From positions 124,001 through 188,000 of the forward strand of contig JACJZG010000001.1 of the NCBI GenBank assembly GCA_020635715.1: 64,000 nt of DNA, in the 5' to 3' direction. The notes beneath the pieces were generated by a model. That model saw only the letters and a program-made list of their open reading frames with translations, was not told where the DNA came from and made no database searches. The translations under genes and the position numbers were made by a program. Below, one piece after another: positions 16,657 through 24,770 of this stretch. The first letter of the stretch is position 1; each line of letters opens with the position of its first letter. The stretch is from Flavobacteriales bacterium. Its GTDB lineage: Bacteria; Bacteroidota; Bacteroidia; Flavobacteriales_F; PHOS-HE28.

Positions 16657-17490
16657 CTAATCGCAGGAGGCAATGATGTATGCCCGGCTGGGCCTGTCCT
16701 CCTTCAGCATGCTGACCCGATAGCCCAAGGGGTGCAATAGATCCGACAGTGCCAGCATACAGGCCACGGAATGCACCTCGATGCAAAGGAAGGGCCGATC
16801 CCTGCGCAGCAGCTCCTGCGCACCCTGCAGCACCAAGTGTTCCGCGCCCTCCACGTCGATCTTGATCAATGCCACGCGCCCCCATTTCCGGTCTTCGGCG
16901 ATGTCGTCCAGCCGCCGAACAGGCACCTTCGTTTCCTTGAACCCCGCCCTGGCATACACCTGCGGCTCAAGCGGAGGGCGTACCACCCCCAGATGGCCGC
17001 CAGAGCTGGTCTCGTCGTCCACCTGATCGGAGGTGTGGAACGCCAATTCTCCTGTTCGGTCCGCCAGGGCAAGGGAGATCACGTGCACCTGCTTGGCAAG
17101 GTCCGGGTTCAAGGCCAGGTTGGCCTCGATCCGTTCGAAGTTCACTGGATTGGGCTCGAAAGCGAAAACGTGTCTTCCGGGATGGAGGCGGGCCAGCGCC
17201 AACCCATCATATCCCACATGTGCGCCGATGTCCAGGATAAGCCCATCGACACTGGAGGCATCGGGCAGTGCTGGCCATACAAAGTCATCATATCTCCCAT
17301 TGCCCATATCCCTGTAGGCCGATGTGCTCAGATCCAGCAATAACCGGGTACCTTTCAGTGGCCCACCCGTCACCTCATGCACGACCGCTCCACCGGATAC
17401 CGAGTTCGGAACGACCCGTTGCCGACGGAAGGAACGGATCAGGATAGGCGGCAGCAGATCCCTGAGCACTGATCGGCAGCGGATGTTCAT
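16657..17490 (-). CDS. FkbM-family SAM-dependent methyltransferase
   Basis: The protein has about 277 residues from the ATG at 17490 (MNIRCRSVLRDLLPPIL); a GTG at 17508 is also possible. The SAM-binding motif I is LILDIGAHVGYDGLALARL, followed by the acidic loop HVFAFEPNPVNFERIEANL and IKIDVEGAEHLVLQGA, the FkbM signature. The reaction is probably O-methylation of a sugar on the glycan. It lies between the Wzc-like gene and the exporter permease with short gaps, so it is likely part of the same transcript. Confidence 0.9.
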   Translation of the reverse strand: MNIRCRSVLRDLLPPILIRSFRRQRVVPNSVSGGAVVHEVTGGPLKGTRLLLDLSTSAYRDMGNGRYDDFVWPALPDASSVDGLILDIGAHVGYDGLALARLHPGRHVFAFEPNPVNFERIEANLALNPDLAKQVHVISLALADRTGELAFHTSDQVDDETSSGGHLGVVRPPLEPQVYARAGFKETKVPVRRLDDIAEDRKWGRVALIKIDVEGAEHLVLQGAQELLRRDRPFLCIEVHSVACMLALSDLLHPLGYRVSMLKEDRPSRAYIIASCD

Positions 17491-17528
17491 CAGAACCTTC
17501 TTATGCACGGTCCGAACGCCTCTGCGTC

Positions 17529-19955
17529 CTAGGCGCGCGTGTCCTTCTTTTCCGCCTCGGCCCCTTTCTTTCTGGATCGTTTCCCGTAACCGTAGCCATA
17601 CCCGTAACCGGTGCCATACCCATAGGCATAGCGGTATCCGTAACCGTAGTTCGTGTTGTAATAGTACTTGCTCTTCTTGATCCGGACCCCGTTCAGGATG
17701 AAGCCTGTGTTCTTGGACGGGTTGGCCTGAAGAACCTCCAGCGCGTTGTTCACGTGGTCCTTGCTGGCAAAGCGTGTGTTCACCACGAAGAGGGTGGCAT
17801 CCACGAAGCGCGCCATCAGCAACGCATCGGTGATGAGGCCCACCGGCGGGGTATCCACTAGCACATAGTCGTACTCCTGACCGGCTTCGGTGAAGAGTTG
17901 CTCGAGGTGTTTGCTAAGGATGAGCTCGGACGCGTTCGGGGGGGTGGGTCCGGAAAGGATCACCGAGAAGTTCTCGAACTGCGTGGGCATGACCGCCTCG
18001 CGCCAGGCGAGCTTACCCACGAGCACATTGCTCAATCCCTTGGAGCTGGACATGCCGAGACCGGAGGAAACCCTGGGTTTGTGGAGGTCGAGCTCAAGCA
18101 ACAGCACCTTCTTGCCGGCCTTGGCCAGGATGGCGCTCAGGTTCACGGAACAGAAGGTCTTGCCCTCGTTGGGGCGATAACTGGTGACGAGCACCACCTT
18201 CCCGCGACCTGCCACGCCTTCCACGTATTCCAGGTTGGTCCGCACCGTTCGGAAGGATTCGGTGATGGCTGCCTTGGGGTCACTATCCACCACCACGTAA
18301 TTCTCCTCGGCCTTGTCACTGGTGATGATCTCCCCGAAAACGGGAAGCGTGGTCATCTCCTTCAACTGGTCTGCATTCTCGATGCGGTCGTAGAAAACGA
18401 CGCGGATGAAGACCACGAGCAGGGATATGACGGCACCTCCGAGCATGAAGGTGTAGAAGATCTTCATCTTGTCCGGCCGGACCACGCCGAGACCACGGGC
18501 ACTTTCGATCACCTTGGTCTTCGGGATGATGCCCGCGCGGGCGATGACGGTGCTGGCCCGTTTCTCCAGCAGGAAGAGGTACATCTTCTCGTTCACTTGC
18601 AGGCGCCGCTCGATGTTGAGGATATCGCGCTGGCTCTTGGGCAACTTGCGGATGAGCCCTTCATAATCATTCACCTGCTGCTGGATGTCCCCGATCTTGC
18701 CTGTGATCGCACTGCGCGCGTTCTTGATGTAGGTGAGCAGGTTGGCCTTGTTCAGTTGAATGGCGGAATCAAGCCGCTGAATGGTGACGTTATCATTGGT
18801 GCCGGTGAAGAGGTCCTCATTGCGATCCATCTGCATGGTGTACAGTTGGCTCAGTGTCTGCTTCAAGAAGACATCATCCGCGATGAAAACGGCCGGCGGC
18901 AGTAACTTCTCATCGCCATTGCTGCGCACGTAGGCTTCCAGCGCGTCCAATGATTGGACTTCCAGTTCCCTGGAGCGCCGCTGGTGGTCATAGTTGACCA
19001 GTTCAGCGAAGTACAACCCCTCCTCCCGGGTCAGGTTCAGGATATCTTTGTTCTCCTTATAGGTCTGGAGCTCATCTTCGTGCTGTTCCAGGATCACGGT
19101 GACCTCGCCGAGCTGCTTGTCGATGTAGTTGAGGGTGTTCTCGTTGATATCGAACTCGCTCTGCAAGGTGTAACGGATGTACTCGCGTGAGAGCGTGTCC
19201 AGGAACATCTTTGCCCGGGTGCCCACCTCATCCTCCACGGTCACATCCAGGATCGTGGTGAACTCCTGATTGTCCACCATCATGCGGCCCTTGTACCGCT
19301 TCACCAGGCTTCCCCGTTCATGTTTCACGAACTGGTAATCCGTACCGGTGGCCCGCTCCAGTGCGGCGCCGTCGATGAAAGGGGAACGGTCGACACGCAG
19401 CAGGAACTGTTTGGCGGGGTCCTCAACTTCCTCGTCGAAGCGGAAAACCAACTTCTCAAGCTTGCCGTTCCGGTCGTAGCTCAACTCATACTTGGTGCTA
19501 TCGAGCACTTGAAGGTCGAACGGTCGGTCGAACAGCTTCGGGTCGCGCACATCGATCTCGACCTTGAACGGCAGCCCCCCGTACACCTGGGTGGTCTTGA
19601 AGCGCCCCACGATGAAGTACGACACATCGAAGTCCAGCTTCGCGAGGGCCGCATCGATCAGGTCATAGGAGGTCAGTACCCGCTTCTGGTTGACGATGTC
19701 GCTGTAGGACTGCACGTAGCCCAGGCTCTTGTACACCTGGTTCTGGTAGTCATACACCTCATTGTCCTTCAGCAGGATCTGGGTGGTGGCCCCGTAGATG
19801 TCCGGCAACTTGTAGCTGTACAGGTAGGACAGCACCCCCGAGAGGAGCAGGGCCACCACCACGAAATACCAGTTCTTGGACGCGATCCGGAGGAAATACC
19901 GGAGGTCCTTGGCATCAATGATACTCCCGCGCTGCTGGGGTTTGGTCGCTGCCAT
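17529..19955 (-). CDS. Polysaccharide copolymerase / bacterial tyrosine kinase (Wzc-like)
   Basis: About 808 residues from the ATG at 19955; a TTG at 19970 is an alternative. The N-terminal Wzz domain has transmembrane helix 1 near WYFVVVALLLSGVLSYLY, a long periplasmic coiled-coil region, and helix 2 near MLGGAVISLLVVFIRVVF. The cytoplasmic BY-kinase follows with Walker A SYRPNEGKTFCSVNL, Walker A' LLELDLHKPR (first Asp replaced by Glu) and Walker B VLVDTPPVG. The extreme C-terminus is an unusually long Tyr-Gly run. It controls chain length and assembly of exported polysaccharide through autophosphorylation, and is the first gene of the operon. Confidence 0.94.
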   Translation of the reverse strand: MAATKPQQRGSIIDAKDLRYFLRIASKNWYFVVVALLLSGVLSYLYSYKLPDIYGATTQILLKDNEVYDYQNQVYKSLGYVQSYSDIVNQKRVLTSYDLIDAALAKLDFDVSYFIVGRFKTTQVYGGLPFKVEIDVRDPKLFDRPFDLQVLDSTKYELSYDRNGKLEKLVFRFDEEVEDPAKQFLLRVDRSPFIDGAALERATGTDYQFVKHERGSLVKRYKGRMMVDNQEFTTILDVTVEDEVGTRAKMFLDTLSREYIRYTLQSEFDINENTLNYIDKQLGEVTVILEQHEDELQTYKENKDILNLTREEGLYFAELVNYDHQRRSRELEVQSLDALEAYVRSNGDEKLLPPAVFIADDVFLKQTLSQLYTMQMDRNEDLFTGTNDNVTIQRLDSAIQLNKANLLTYIKNARSAITGKIGDIQQQVNDYEGLIRKLPKSQRDILNIERRLQVNEKMYLFLLEKRASTVIARAGIIPKTKVIESARGLGVVRPDKMKIFYTFMLGGAVISLLVVFIRVVFYDRIENADQLKEMTTLPVFGEIITSDKAEENYVVVDSDPKAAITESFRTVRTNLEYVEGVAGRGKVVLVTSYRPNEGKTFCSVNLSAILAKAGKKVLLLELDLHKPRVSSGLGMSSSKGLSNVLVGKLAWREAVMPTQFENFSVILSGPTPPNASELILSKHLEQLFTEAGQEYDYVLVDTPPVGLITDALLMARFVDATLFVVNTRFASKDHVNNALEVLQANPSKNTGFILNGVRIKKSKYYYNTNYGYGYRYAYGYGTGYGYGYGYGKRSRKKGAEAEKKDTRA
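17576..17662 (-). repeat. Tyr-Gly repeat tract in the Wzc-like kinase tail
   Basis: The DNA is a degenerate tandem of a roughly 6-base unit that encodes alternating Tyr and Gly (pattern YGYGYRYAYGYG and onward), followed by a basic K/R-rich end. Tyrosine clusters at this position are the autophosphorylation site of BY-kinases. Here the cluster is almost pure Y/G, longer and more regular than usual, and could vary in length by slippage. Confidence 0.8.
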
Positions 19956-20022
19956 TCGCCTGTTCGACAACCCTTCGGCGGGTAAGGAGGGGACGCACCC
20001 CGTCGTTTTTCCGGAAGGGTCG

Positions 20023-20030
20023 CAAATATA
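20023..20030 (-). promoter_or_regulatory. -7 promoter element TATATTTG for the polysaccharide operon
   Basis: The minus strand reads TATATTTG, an exact TAnnTTTG match, 67 bases ahead of the Wzc-like ATG at 19955 in the divergent gap facing the exosortase operon. It is a good candidate for the main promoter of the export/sulfation genes. Confidence 0.55.
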
Positions 20031-20101
20031 GCTCCCCCACCCTTGGCGCCGTGTTCGGGGTGCCGATGCGGATCGGGCTGGACAGGATGGGCACGAAATG
20101 G

Positions 20102-20119
20102 TAGGTTTGTCTATCTTTG
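20102..20119 (+). promoter_or_regulatory. Two overlapping-phase -7 elements for the XrtF operon (TAGGTTTG, TATCTTTG)
   Basis: TAGGTTTG (20102-20109) and TATCTTTG (20112-20119) both match TAnnTTTG and lie 10 bases apart, 29 and 19 bases ahead of the ATG at 20139. Either may start the PID-CTERM/XrtF transcript. They lie about 70 bases from the opposing promoter of the Wzc-like gene. Confidence 0.5.
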
Positions 20120-20138
20120 ACCGCTTTCGTTATCGCGC

Positions 20139-20354
20139 ATGAAGAACTCGCTCCGCTACGTCCTCCTGACCACCGCCATGATCCTGCCGTTCGCCGGGGT
20201 TGTGATGGCGCAGGGTGTGGGCGGCCAACCCCCTTGCTGGCCGCCACCATGCATACCCATTGATGGTGGGGTAAGCCTTCTGATCGCTGCGGGCACCCTC
20301 CTGGGTGGCAAGAAAGCCTTGGACCTGCGCCGCAGCCACAAGCGTTCCGTTTGA
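20139..20354 (+). CDS. Small exported protein with PIDGG-type C-terminal sorting signal (candidate XrtF substrate)
   Basis: A 71-residue protein. Residues 1-25 form a classic signal peptide (basic MKNSLR, hydrophobic core, VVMAQ). The C-terminus has the tripartite pattern of exosortase substrates: motif PIDGG, a hydrophobic stretch (VSLLIAAGTLLGG), then basic residues KKALDLRRSHKR. I recall a PID-CTERM type signal described in Bacteroidota, but cannot verify the family here. Between the two signals only about 17 residues remain, including CWPPPC. The stop overlaps the xrtF start (TGATG), which strongly suggests it is the cognate substrate. Confidence 0.8.
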   Translation: MKNSLRYVLLTTAMILPFAGVVMAQGVGGQPPCWPPPCIPIDGGVSLLIAAGTLLGGKKALDLRRSHKRSV

Positions 20355-20908
20355 TGTCCAGGCCCTTCACCACGCGGGTGGTGATGGCCGACCCGGTATT
20401 ACGTTTCCTGATCACCGGTGTGCTGCTCTACACCGGCTGGTACCTGGCCTACGAATTCCTGATCCACCCGAACGGCGCGCTGGACCTCGCCGTGATCGAC
20501 GCCCTGGTCTGGCTGGCCGGTGGCATGCTACGCCTGGCGGGCTATGACCTGCTGCCAGACCCCGGCTTCGACTCCAACCGCTACCTCGGCATTCAGGGGG
20601 GCAGCCACCTGTGGATCGGCGACCCCTGCAACGGCGTGAGCCTGTTCGCCGTCTTCCTCATCTTCCTGGTGGCCTATCCTGGTCCGTTGAAGCACAAGCT
20701 CTGGTTCGCGCCGCTGGGCATCCTTAGCATCCACCTGATCAATGCCATCCGCGTGGCGGTGCTCTGCGTCCTGGCCTCCATCGATTACGACTATTTCAAC
20801 TTCAACCACGACTACACCTTCTATGTGGTGGTCTACGGTTGGGTCTTCCTGTTGTGGTACATCTGGGTGAAACGGTTCGCCCGGCCTGCGCCGCCCGCCA
20901 CCCCATGA
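20354..20908 (+). CDS. xrtF: Exosortase family protein, XrtF type
   Basis: The integral membrane protein has 184 residues. The exosortase catalytic triad is visible: Cys in WIGDPCNGVSLFAVFL, Arg in SIHLINAIRVAVLCVL, and His in YFNFNHDYTFYVVVYG. Exosortases cleave proteins with PEP-CTERM-like tails at the inner membrane and are thought to transfer them to another moiety. Small size and position next to the associated protein fit the flavobacterial XrtF class. Translation is coupled to the upstream substrate gene (TGATG) and to the downstream gene (ATGA). Confidence 0.92.
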   Translation: MSRPFTTRVVMADPVLRFLITGVLLYTGWYLAYEFLIHPNGALDLAVIDALVWLAGGMLRLAGYDLLPDPGFDSNRYLGIQGGSHLWIGDPCNGVSLFAVFLIFLVAYPGPLKHKLWFAPLGILSIHLINAIRVAVLCVLASIDYDYFNFNHDYTFYVVVYGWVFLLWYIWVKRFARPAPPATP

Positions 20909-21366
20909 AGCGGTCCGCCGGCATCGCCCTGGTGCTCCTTCTGGCCGTCCTGCTCGGAGCGCTCCGGGAGTTCTTCTTCCTCAACCTCAACTACGCCATC
21001 GACCACCTGGCCAATCACCGGGCCTACTCGTTCGCGCACAGCTCCTTCCAGGCCGCGGTGCAAGGCATGACCCTGCGCGACCTGGTCCTTCTGAAATGGG
21101 TGGCCGCCGCCACCTTCATCCTGGCCATGTTCGGGCTCACCCTCCGCATGGCGCACCTGCTCTTCGGCGGTCACCGCTATCGCAACTCCATCGCGCTCCT
21201 CACCGCTGGTATCGCCGGTCTCGCCCTGCTGCTCCACCTGGGCAGCGCTGTGCATCCGGCCCTGGACCTGGTCTCGGTGAAGCTGCTCCACCTCCTGCAA
21301 TACCCGGGCATGCTCCTCTTCCTTTGGATGGCTTCCATGCTGCGCAAGCCAGCGAACCAAGGTTGA
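20905..21366 (+). CDS. Exosortase F system-associated membrane protein
   Basis: The protein has 153 residues, from the ATG that overlaps the xrtF stop (ATGA). It has an N-terminal helix ([19 protein letters not shown]) followed by a short loop [16 protein letters not shown] and three more hydrophobic helices. This size, topology and position directly after xrtF match the known XrtF-associated family in flavobacteria. Its biochemical role is not established; it may stabilise the exosortase or present substrates. Confidence 0.85.
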   Translation: MKRSAGIALVLLLAVLLGALREFFFLNLNYAIDHLANHRAYSFAHSSFQAAVQGMTLRDLVLLKWVAAATFILAMFGLTLRMAHLLFGGHRYRNSIALLTAGIAGLALLLHLGSAVHPALDLVSVKLLHLLQYPGMLLFLWMASMLRKPANQG

Positions 21367-21376
21367 TCGTGCCGGT

Positions 21377-21384
21377 TACCTTTG
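21377..21384 (+). promoter_or_regulatory. -7 promoter element TACCTTTG for glyA
   Basis: TACCTTTG lies only 10 bases ahead of the glyA ATG at 21395. With a start site some 5 bases after the element, the 5' leader would be only a few bases long and could hold no normal Shine-Dalgarno sequence. Confidence 0.6.
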
Positions 21385-21394
21385 GCTCCCACCG

Positions 21395-22669
21395 ATGGAA
21401 CGCGACAACACGATATTCGACCTGATCGGCCAGGAGAAATGGCGACAGACCAAGGGACTTGAACTCATCGCCAGCGAGAACTACGTGAGCGAACAGGTCC
21501 TGGAGGCCATGGGTTCGATCCTCACCAACAAGTATGCGGAAGGCCTGCCCGGCAAACGGTATTACGGCGGGTGCGAGATCGTGGACCAGGTGGAGAACCT
21601 CGCCATCGATCGGGTGAAACGCCTGTTCGGCGCAGCCTGGGCCAATGTGCAGCCGCACAGCGGCGCTCAGGCGAACGCGGCCGTGATGCTCGGCTGCCTC
21701 AAACCAGGTGACACGATCCTTGGTTTCGACCTGAGCCATGGTGGACACCTGACGCACGGCAGTCCCGTGAACTTCAGCGGGAAACTCTACCGGGCCACCT
21801 TCTATGGCGTGCGGGAAGAGACAGGCCAGGTGCATCTTGAGGATGTCAGGGCCAAGGCCATCGCCGAGAAGCCAAAGCTGATCATCTGCGGGGCCAGCGC
21901 ATATAGCCGCGATTGGGACTTCGCCGGATTCCGGGCCATTGCCGACGAGGTGGGCGCCCTGTTGATGGCCGACATCAGCCACCCGGCGGGGCTCATCGCC
22001 GCCAAGTTGTTGAACGACCCCCTTCCCCATTGCCATGTGGTGACGACCACCACCCACAAGACCCTGCGCGGCCCACGCGGCGGCTTGATCATGATGGGTA
22101 ACGACTTCCCGAACCCCTTGGGGCTGAAGACCCCGAAGGGCGAGACCCGGATGATGAGCGCGGTCCTCGACGGTGCGGTCTTCCCCGGCACGCAGGGTGG
22201 CCCGCTCGAGCATGTGATCGCCGCCAAAGCGGTGGCCTTCGGTGAGGCGCTCACACCCGGATTCGCCACCTATGGCAGGCAGGTGATCGCCAACGCCCAG
22301 GTGATCGCCAACGGTCTGGTGGCCCTGGGCTACAAGGTGATCAGCGATGGCACGGACAACCACAGCATGCTCATCGACCTGCGCAACAAGGGGGTGACGG
22401 GCAAGGAGGCCGAGGCTGCACTGGGCGCGGTGGACATCACCGTGAACAAGAACATGGTGCCCTTCGATACCCAGAGCCCCTTCGTGACGAGCGGCGTCCG
22501 CCTTGGCACACCGGCCATCACAACACGAGGTTTGAAGGAGGTGGAATGTGCCCAGATCGTGCAGCTGATCGATGCGGCCATCGCCCATCGCGACAAGCCT
22601 GCCGAACTGGATCGGATCCGTTTCCAGGTGGATGGCATGATGCGGCTGCGGCCGCTCTTCGCCCGCTGA
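21395..22669 (+). CDS. glyA: Serine hydroxymethyltransferase
   Basis: The PLP enzyme has 424 residues. It interconverts serine and glycine with tetrahydrofolate and supplies one-carbon units. Conserved blocks: [49 protein letters not shown], and the PLP lysine region [20 protein letters not shown], followed by [19 protein letters not shown]. Length and motifs are standard. The start is fixed by [18 protein letters not shown] and by the TACCTTTG element just upstream. It converges on the methyltransferase gene with only 2 bases between the stops. Confidence 0.98.
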   Translation: MERDNTIFDLIGQEKWRQTKGLELIASENYVSEQVLEAMGSILTNKYAEGLPGKRYYGGCEIVDQVENLAIDRVKRLFGAAWANVQPHSGAQANAAVMLGCLKPGDTILGFDLSHGGHLTHGSPVNFSGKLYRATFYGVREETGQVHLEDVRAKAIAEKPKLIICGASAYSRDWDFAGFRAIADEVGALLMADISHPAGLIAAKLLNDPLPHCHVVTTTTHKTLRGPRGGLIMMGNDFPNPLGLKTPKGETRMMSAVLDGAVFPGTQGGPLEHVIAAKAVAFGEALTPGFATYGRQVIANAQVIANGLVALGYKVISDGTDNHSMLIDLRNKGVTGKEAEAALGAVDITVNKNMVPFDTQSPFVTSGVRLGTPAITTRGLKEVECAQIVQLIDAAIAHRDKPAELDRIRFQVDGMMRLRPLFAR

Positions 22670-22671
22670 GC

Positions 22672-23412
22672 TCAGGGTTTCTGCAGGACCAGCGCGTAGC
22701 CGAACGGGAAATCGTTCGCGGTGCGTCGGGAGAGCTTCGCACCCAGACCACCACGTACGAACCAGCCGGTGAAGGCCTGTGCGCACTTTGACAGGGGCCG
22801 ACCCACCAGCGGGACGATGCGCACCGTCTTCGAGAAAAGATCCGCCATGATCTCCGGCACCCCGCCGATGCTCTCCAGTTCCAGCACCGTGAAGCCGGCA
22901 TCCTCCGTCATGGACCGCAGGGCATATTGCGTGTAGCGGTAATAGTCGAACGGCTGCTCGTGCAGGCCGTAGTAGTAGGGCACGTTCATGATCACCCGCC
23001 CACCTGGCGCCAGGATGCGATACATCTCACGGATCAGTTCCTCCGGACGTCGGATGTGTTCGAGCACATCGGACAGGACAATGGTATCGAAGGAAGCATC
23101 GGGAAAGGCGATCGGCTGGTTCAGGTCCTGCTCCTTGTCCAGATAGGGGTTCTGGTGCAGGCTGTTCCCCCAATCCACACAGGTCACACTTTCCACGTGG
23201 TCCTTGTAGGTGGCGAACAACGGCACATGGCCGCAACCCAGGTCGACCAGGCGGCCGCGTGCATGCTGGGGAAGCGCCCGCTGGTAGAAGCGACCGACCA
23301 GGTCCACCATCACCCTGGAGGCGAAGCCCACGGCGTTCGTGTCACGTGATCCGATCAGGCGCCCCTTCCGCAGCACGAATTTGCTGGGCTTCCACTGGTC
23401 CACATTGCGCAT
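22672..23412 (-). CDS. Class I SAM-dependent methyltransferase
   Basis: The protein has 246 residues. Motif I is GRLVDLGCGHVPLFATYK, the acidic residue follows in SVTCVDWGNS, and FDTIVLSDVLEHIRRPEELI then REMYRILAPGGRVIMNVPYYY form the methyltransferase-11 core. An HEQPFDYYRYTQYALRSM segment is typical of enzymes acting on lipid- or glycan-linked substrates in surface loci. Substrate is unknown. It stands alone on the minus strand between glyA and the HTTM-like pair. Confidence 0.88.
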   Translation of the reverse strand: MRNVDQWKPSKFVLRKGRLIGSRDTNAVGFASRVMVDLVGRFYQRALPQHARGRLVDLGCGHVPLFATYKDHVESVTCVDWGNSLHQNPYLDKEQDLNQPIAFPDASFDTIVLSDVLEHIRRPEELIREMYRILAPGGRVIMNVPYYYGLHEQPFDYYRYTQYALRSMTEDAGFTVLELESIGGVPEIMADLFSKTVRIVPLVGRPLSKCAQAFTGWFVRGGLGAKLSRRTANDFPFGYALVLQKP

Positions 23413-23430
23413 GGCCGCTAAGTAATACCA

Positions 23431-24240
23431 TCACGCGGATACCAGGGTGGATATCGCCCACTCCCCCCGTCTGGACCAGATCGGATAGACCGCCAGGAAG
23501 GCCAGGCCCATGTCCAGGATACCGAAGGCAATACCCGTGGACAGGTGGAACACGATGCCCATCAGCATCCACCAACGCCGCGTCCGTGCCCACCACACCG
23601 CGATGGGGAAGGTGAGCTGGAACAGGAGGACCGCGTAGTTCATGATCACGGCCAGGGCTGGGACCGAGGCCAGCCAGGCCGGTCCGTACGCTGTATCCGT
23701 GGCCACGATGCCCATGGCGTCACCGACCAGCCAATGCGAGCCGGTCAACTTCTGGATGCCCGTGACCGCATAGGCTGCCAGCAGTTGAAGGCGGATGATC
23801 CAGAACGCGGCCCCGTTCATCACCTGGGCAACTCCCATACGTGATCCGGTGTCCGGCTCCTTCGCCGGAAGAAGGATCATCCAGAACAACACGTTCACCA
23901 CGAGCTGATGACCACCGGTCGACGTGATCCAGGCGAAGTTCACGAGGCTGCTGAAGAGCACCCATTGAATGAGCGTGAAGTACCAGCGCGCCGGGAATAC
24001 GATGCCGCGCAAAGCCAACGCCATCACCACGAGAACCGCGATCATCGCACCGTGCGGCGGCAGCCAGGTGCCGAAGGCATGCGTGACCATGGCCGGGATA
24101 CCCGGTGGCGCCGGCAGGTGCGGAATAGCAGGATGTTCCCAAACCCACTCGGCTGCAGGGAGACTGGAAAGCAGATAACCGAAGAGCCACGCGTTCACGG
24201 TGCGCTGAAGCCATCGGATGGGATGCCAGGGCAGCGTCAT
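23431..24240 (-). CDS. HTTM-domain-like membrane protein
   Basis: The protein has 269 residues and about seven hydrophobic helices. IIRLQLLAAYAVTGIQKLTGSHWLVGDAM and MGIVFHLSTGIAFGILDMGLAFLAVYPIW resemble the HTTM (horizontally transferred transmembrane) domain shared with vitamin K-dependent gamma-carboxylases. No catalytic function is demonstrated for most bacterial members. Its ATG overlaps the stop of the upstream small membrane-anchored gene (ATGA), so the two products probably work together. Confidence 0.72.
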   Translation of the reverse strand: MTLPWHPIRWLQRTVNAWLFGYLLSSLPAAEWVWEHPAIPHLPAPPGIPAMVTHAFGTWLPPHGAMIAVLVVMALALRGIVFPARWYFTLIQWVLFSSLVNFAWITSTGGHQLVVNVLFWMILLPAKEPDTGSRMGVAQVMNGAAFWIIRLQLLAAYAVTGIQKLTGSHWLVGDAMGIVATDTAYGPAWLASVPALAVIMNYAVLLFQLTFPIAVWWARTRRWWMLMGIVFHLSTGIAFGILDMGLAFLAVYPIWSRRGEWAISTLVSA

Positions 24241-24716
24241 GGCAGCGGCAGGTCCAAGGGGATGATGTTCAGCGATCGCCGGGCTGGCTCGGCGGGGAAC
24301 ACGACACAGCGCTCCACCAGCCGGAAGTGGAGTTCCCCGACCTCTCGGCCGATGTCACGAGCGAGCCCGCGCAAGCTGCTGGCCAGGATCGGATCCACCG
24401 GACCACCTGACCGAAGACCGTCCGATACCATCTGGGCAAGTGGTCGGGACATGCGTCGCAGCAGGTAGGGTCGGTCCTCCGGTATGAGCGGTCGCCACGA
24501 ACCATCCGGCAGGCCCACCTCCAGCACCCGGTCGCACTCCGACGGGTCTGGTGCGAAGAGGTTCCATCGCTGGTGGAACCAGGGTCGGACGTAGTGCTGG
24601 CTCCAGGCTTGCAGGCGGTCGGGCACCCATTCGCGGGGTAGCGTGTAGCATAGCACAAGCATCAGGTGGGTAGCGACGAGCAACACCACGACCGATCGGA
24701 GAAGGCGCGGTTTCAT
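24237..24716 (-). CDS. DUF5819-like membrane-anchored protein
   Basis: The protein has 159 residues with one N-terminal helix (LLRSVVVLLVATHLMLVLCY). Next is the motif HQRWNLFAPDPSECDRVLEV, reminiscent of DUF5819 and related partners of HTTM proteins, where W-x-L-F-A-P-x-P is conserved. The remaining 100 residues are soluble and probably lie outside the membrane. It overlaps the HTTM-like gene by 4 bases. Function is unknown. Confidence 0.65.
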   Translation of the reverse strand: MKPRLLRSVVVLLVATHLMLVLCYTLPREWVPDRLQAWSQHYVRPWFHQRWNLFAPDPSECDRVLEVGLPDGSWRPLIPEDRPYLLRRMSRPLAQMVSDGLRSGGPVDPILASSLRGLARDIGREVGELHFRLVERCVVFPAEPARRSLNIIPLDLPLP

Positions 24717-24770
24717 CCGTTCGTCAGGTTATCAAGAAGCTTCTGATCCATCCATCATCGTGCGAAGGTG

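Noticed and set aside
17576..17662. CRISPR-like or mobile repeat
   Set aside because: The repeats are coding and in frame, encoding the Tyr-Gly tail; there are no spacers.
21200..22786. A 528-residue open frame on the minus strand over glyA
   Set aside because: glyA is unambiguous on the plus strand; the antisense product has no domain and crosses neighbouring genes.
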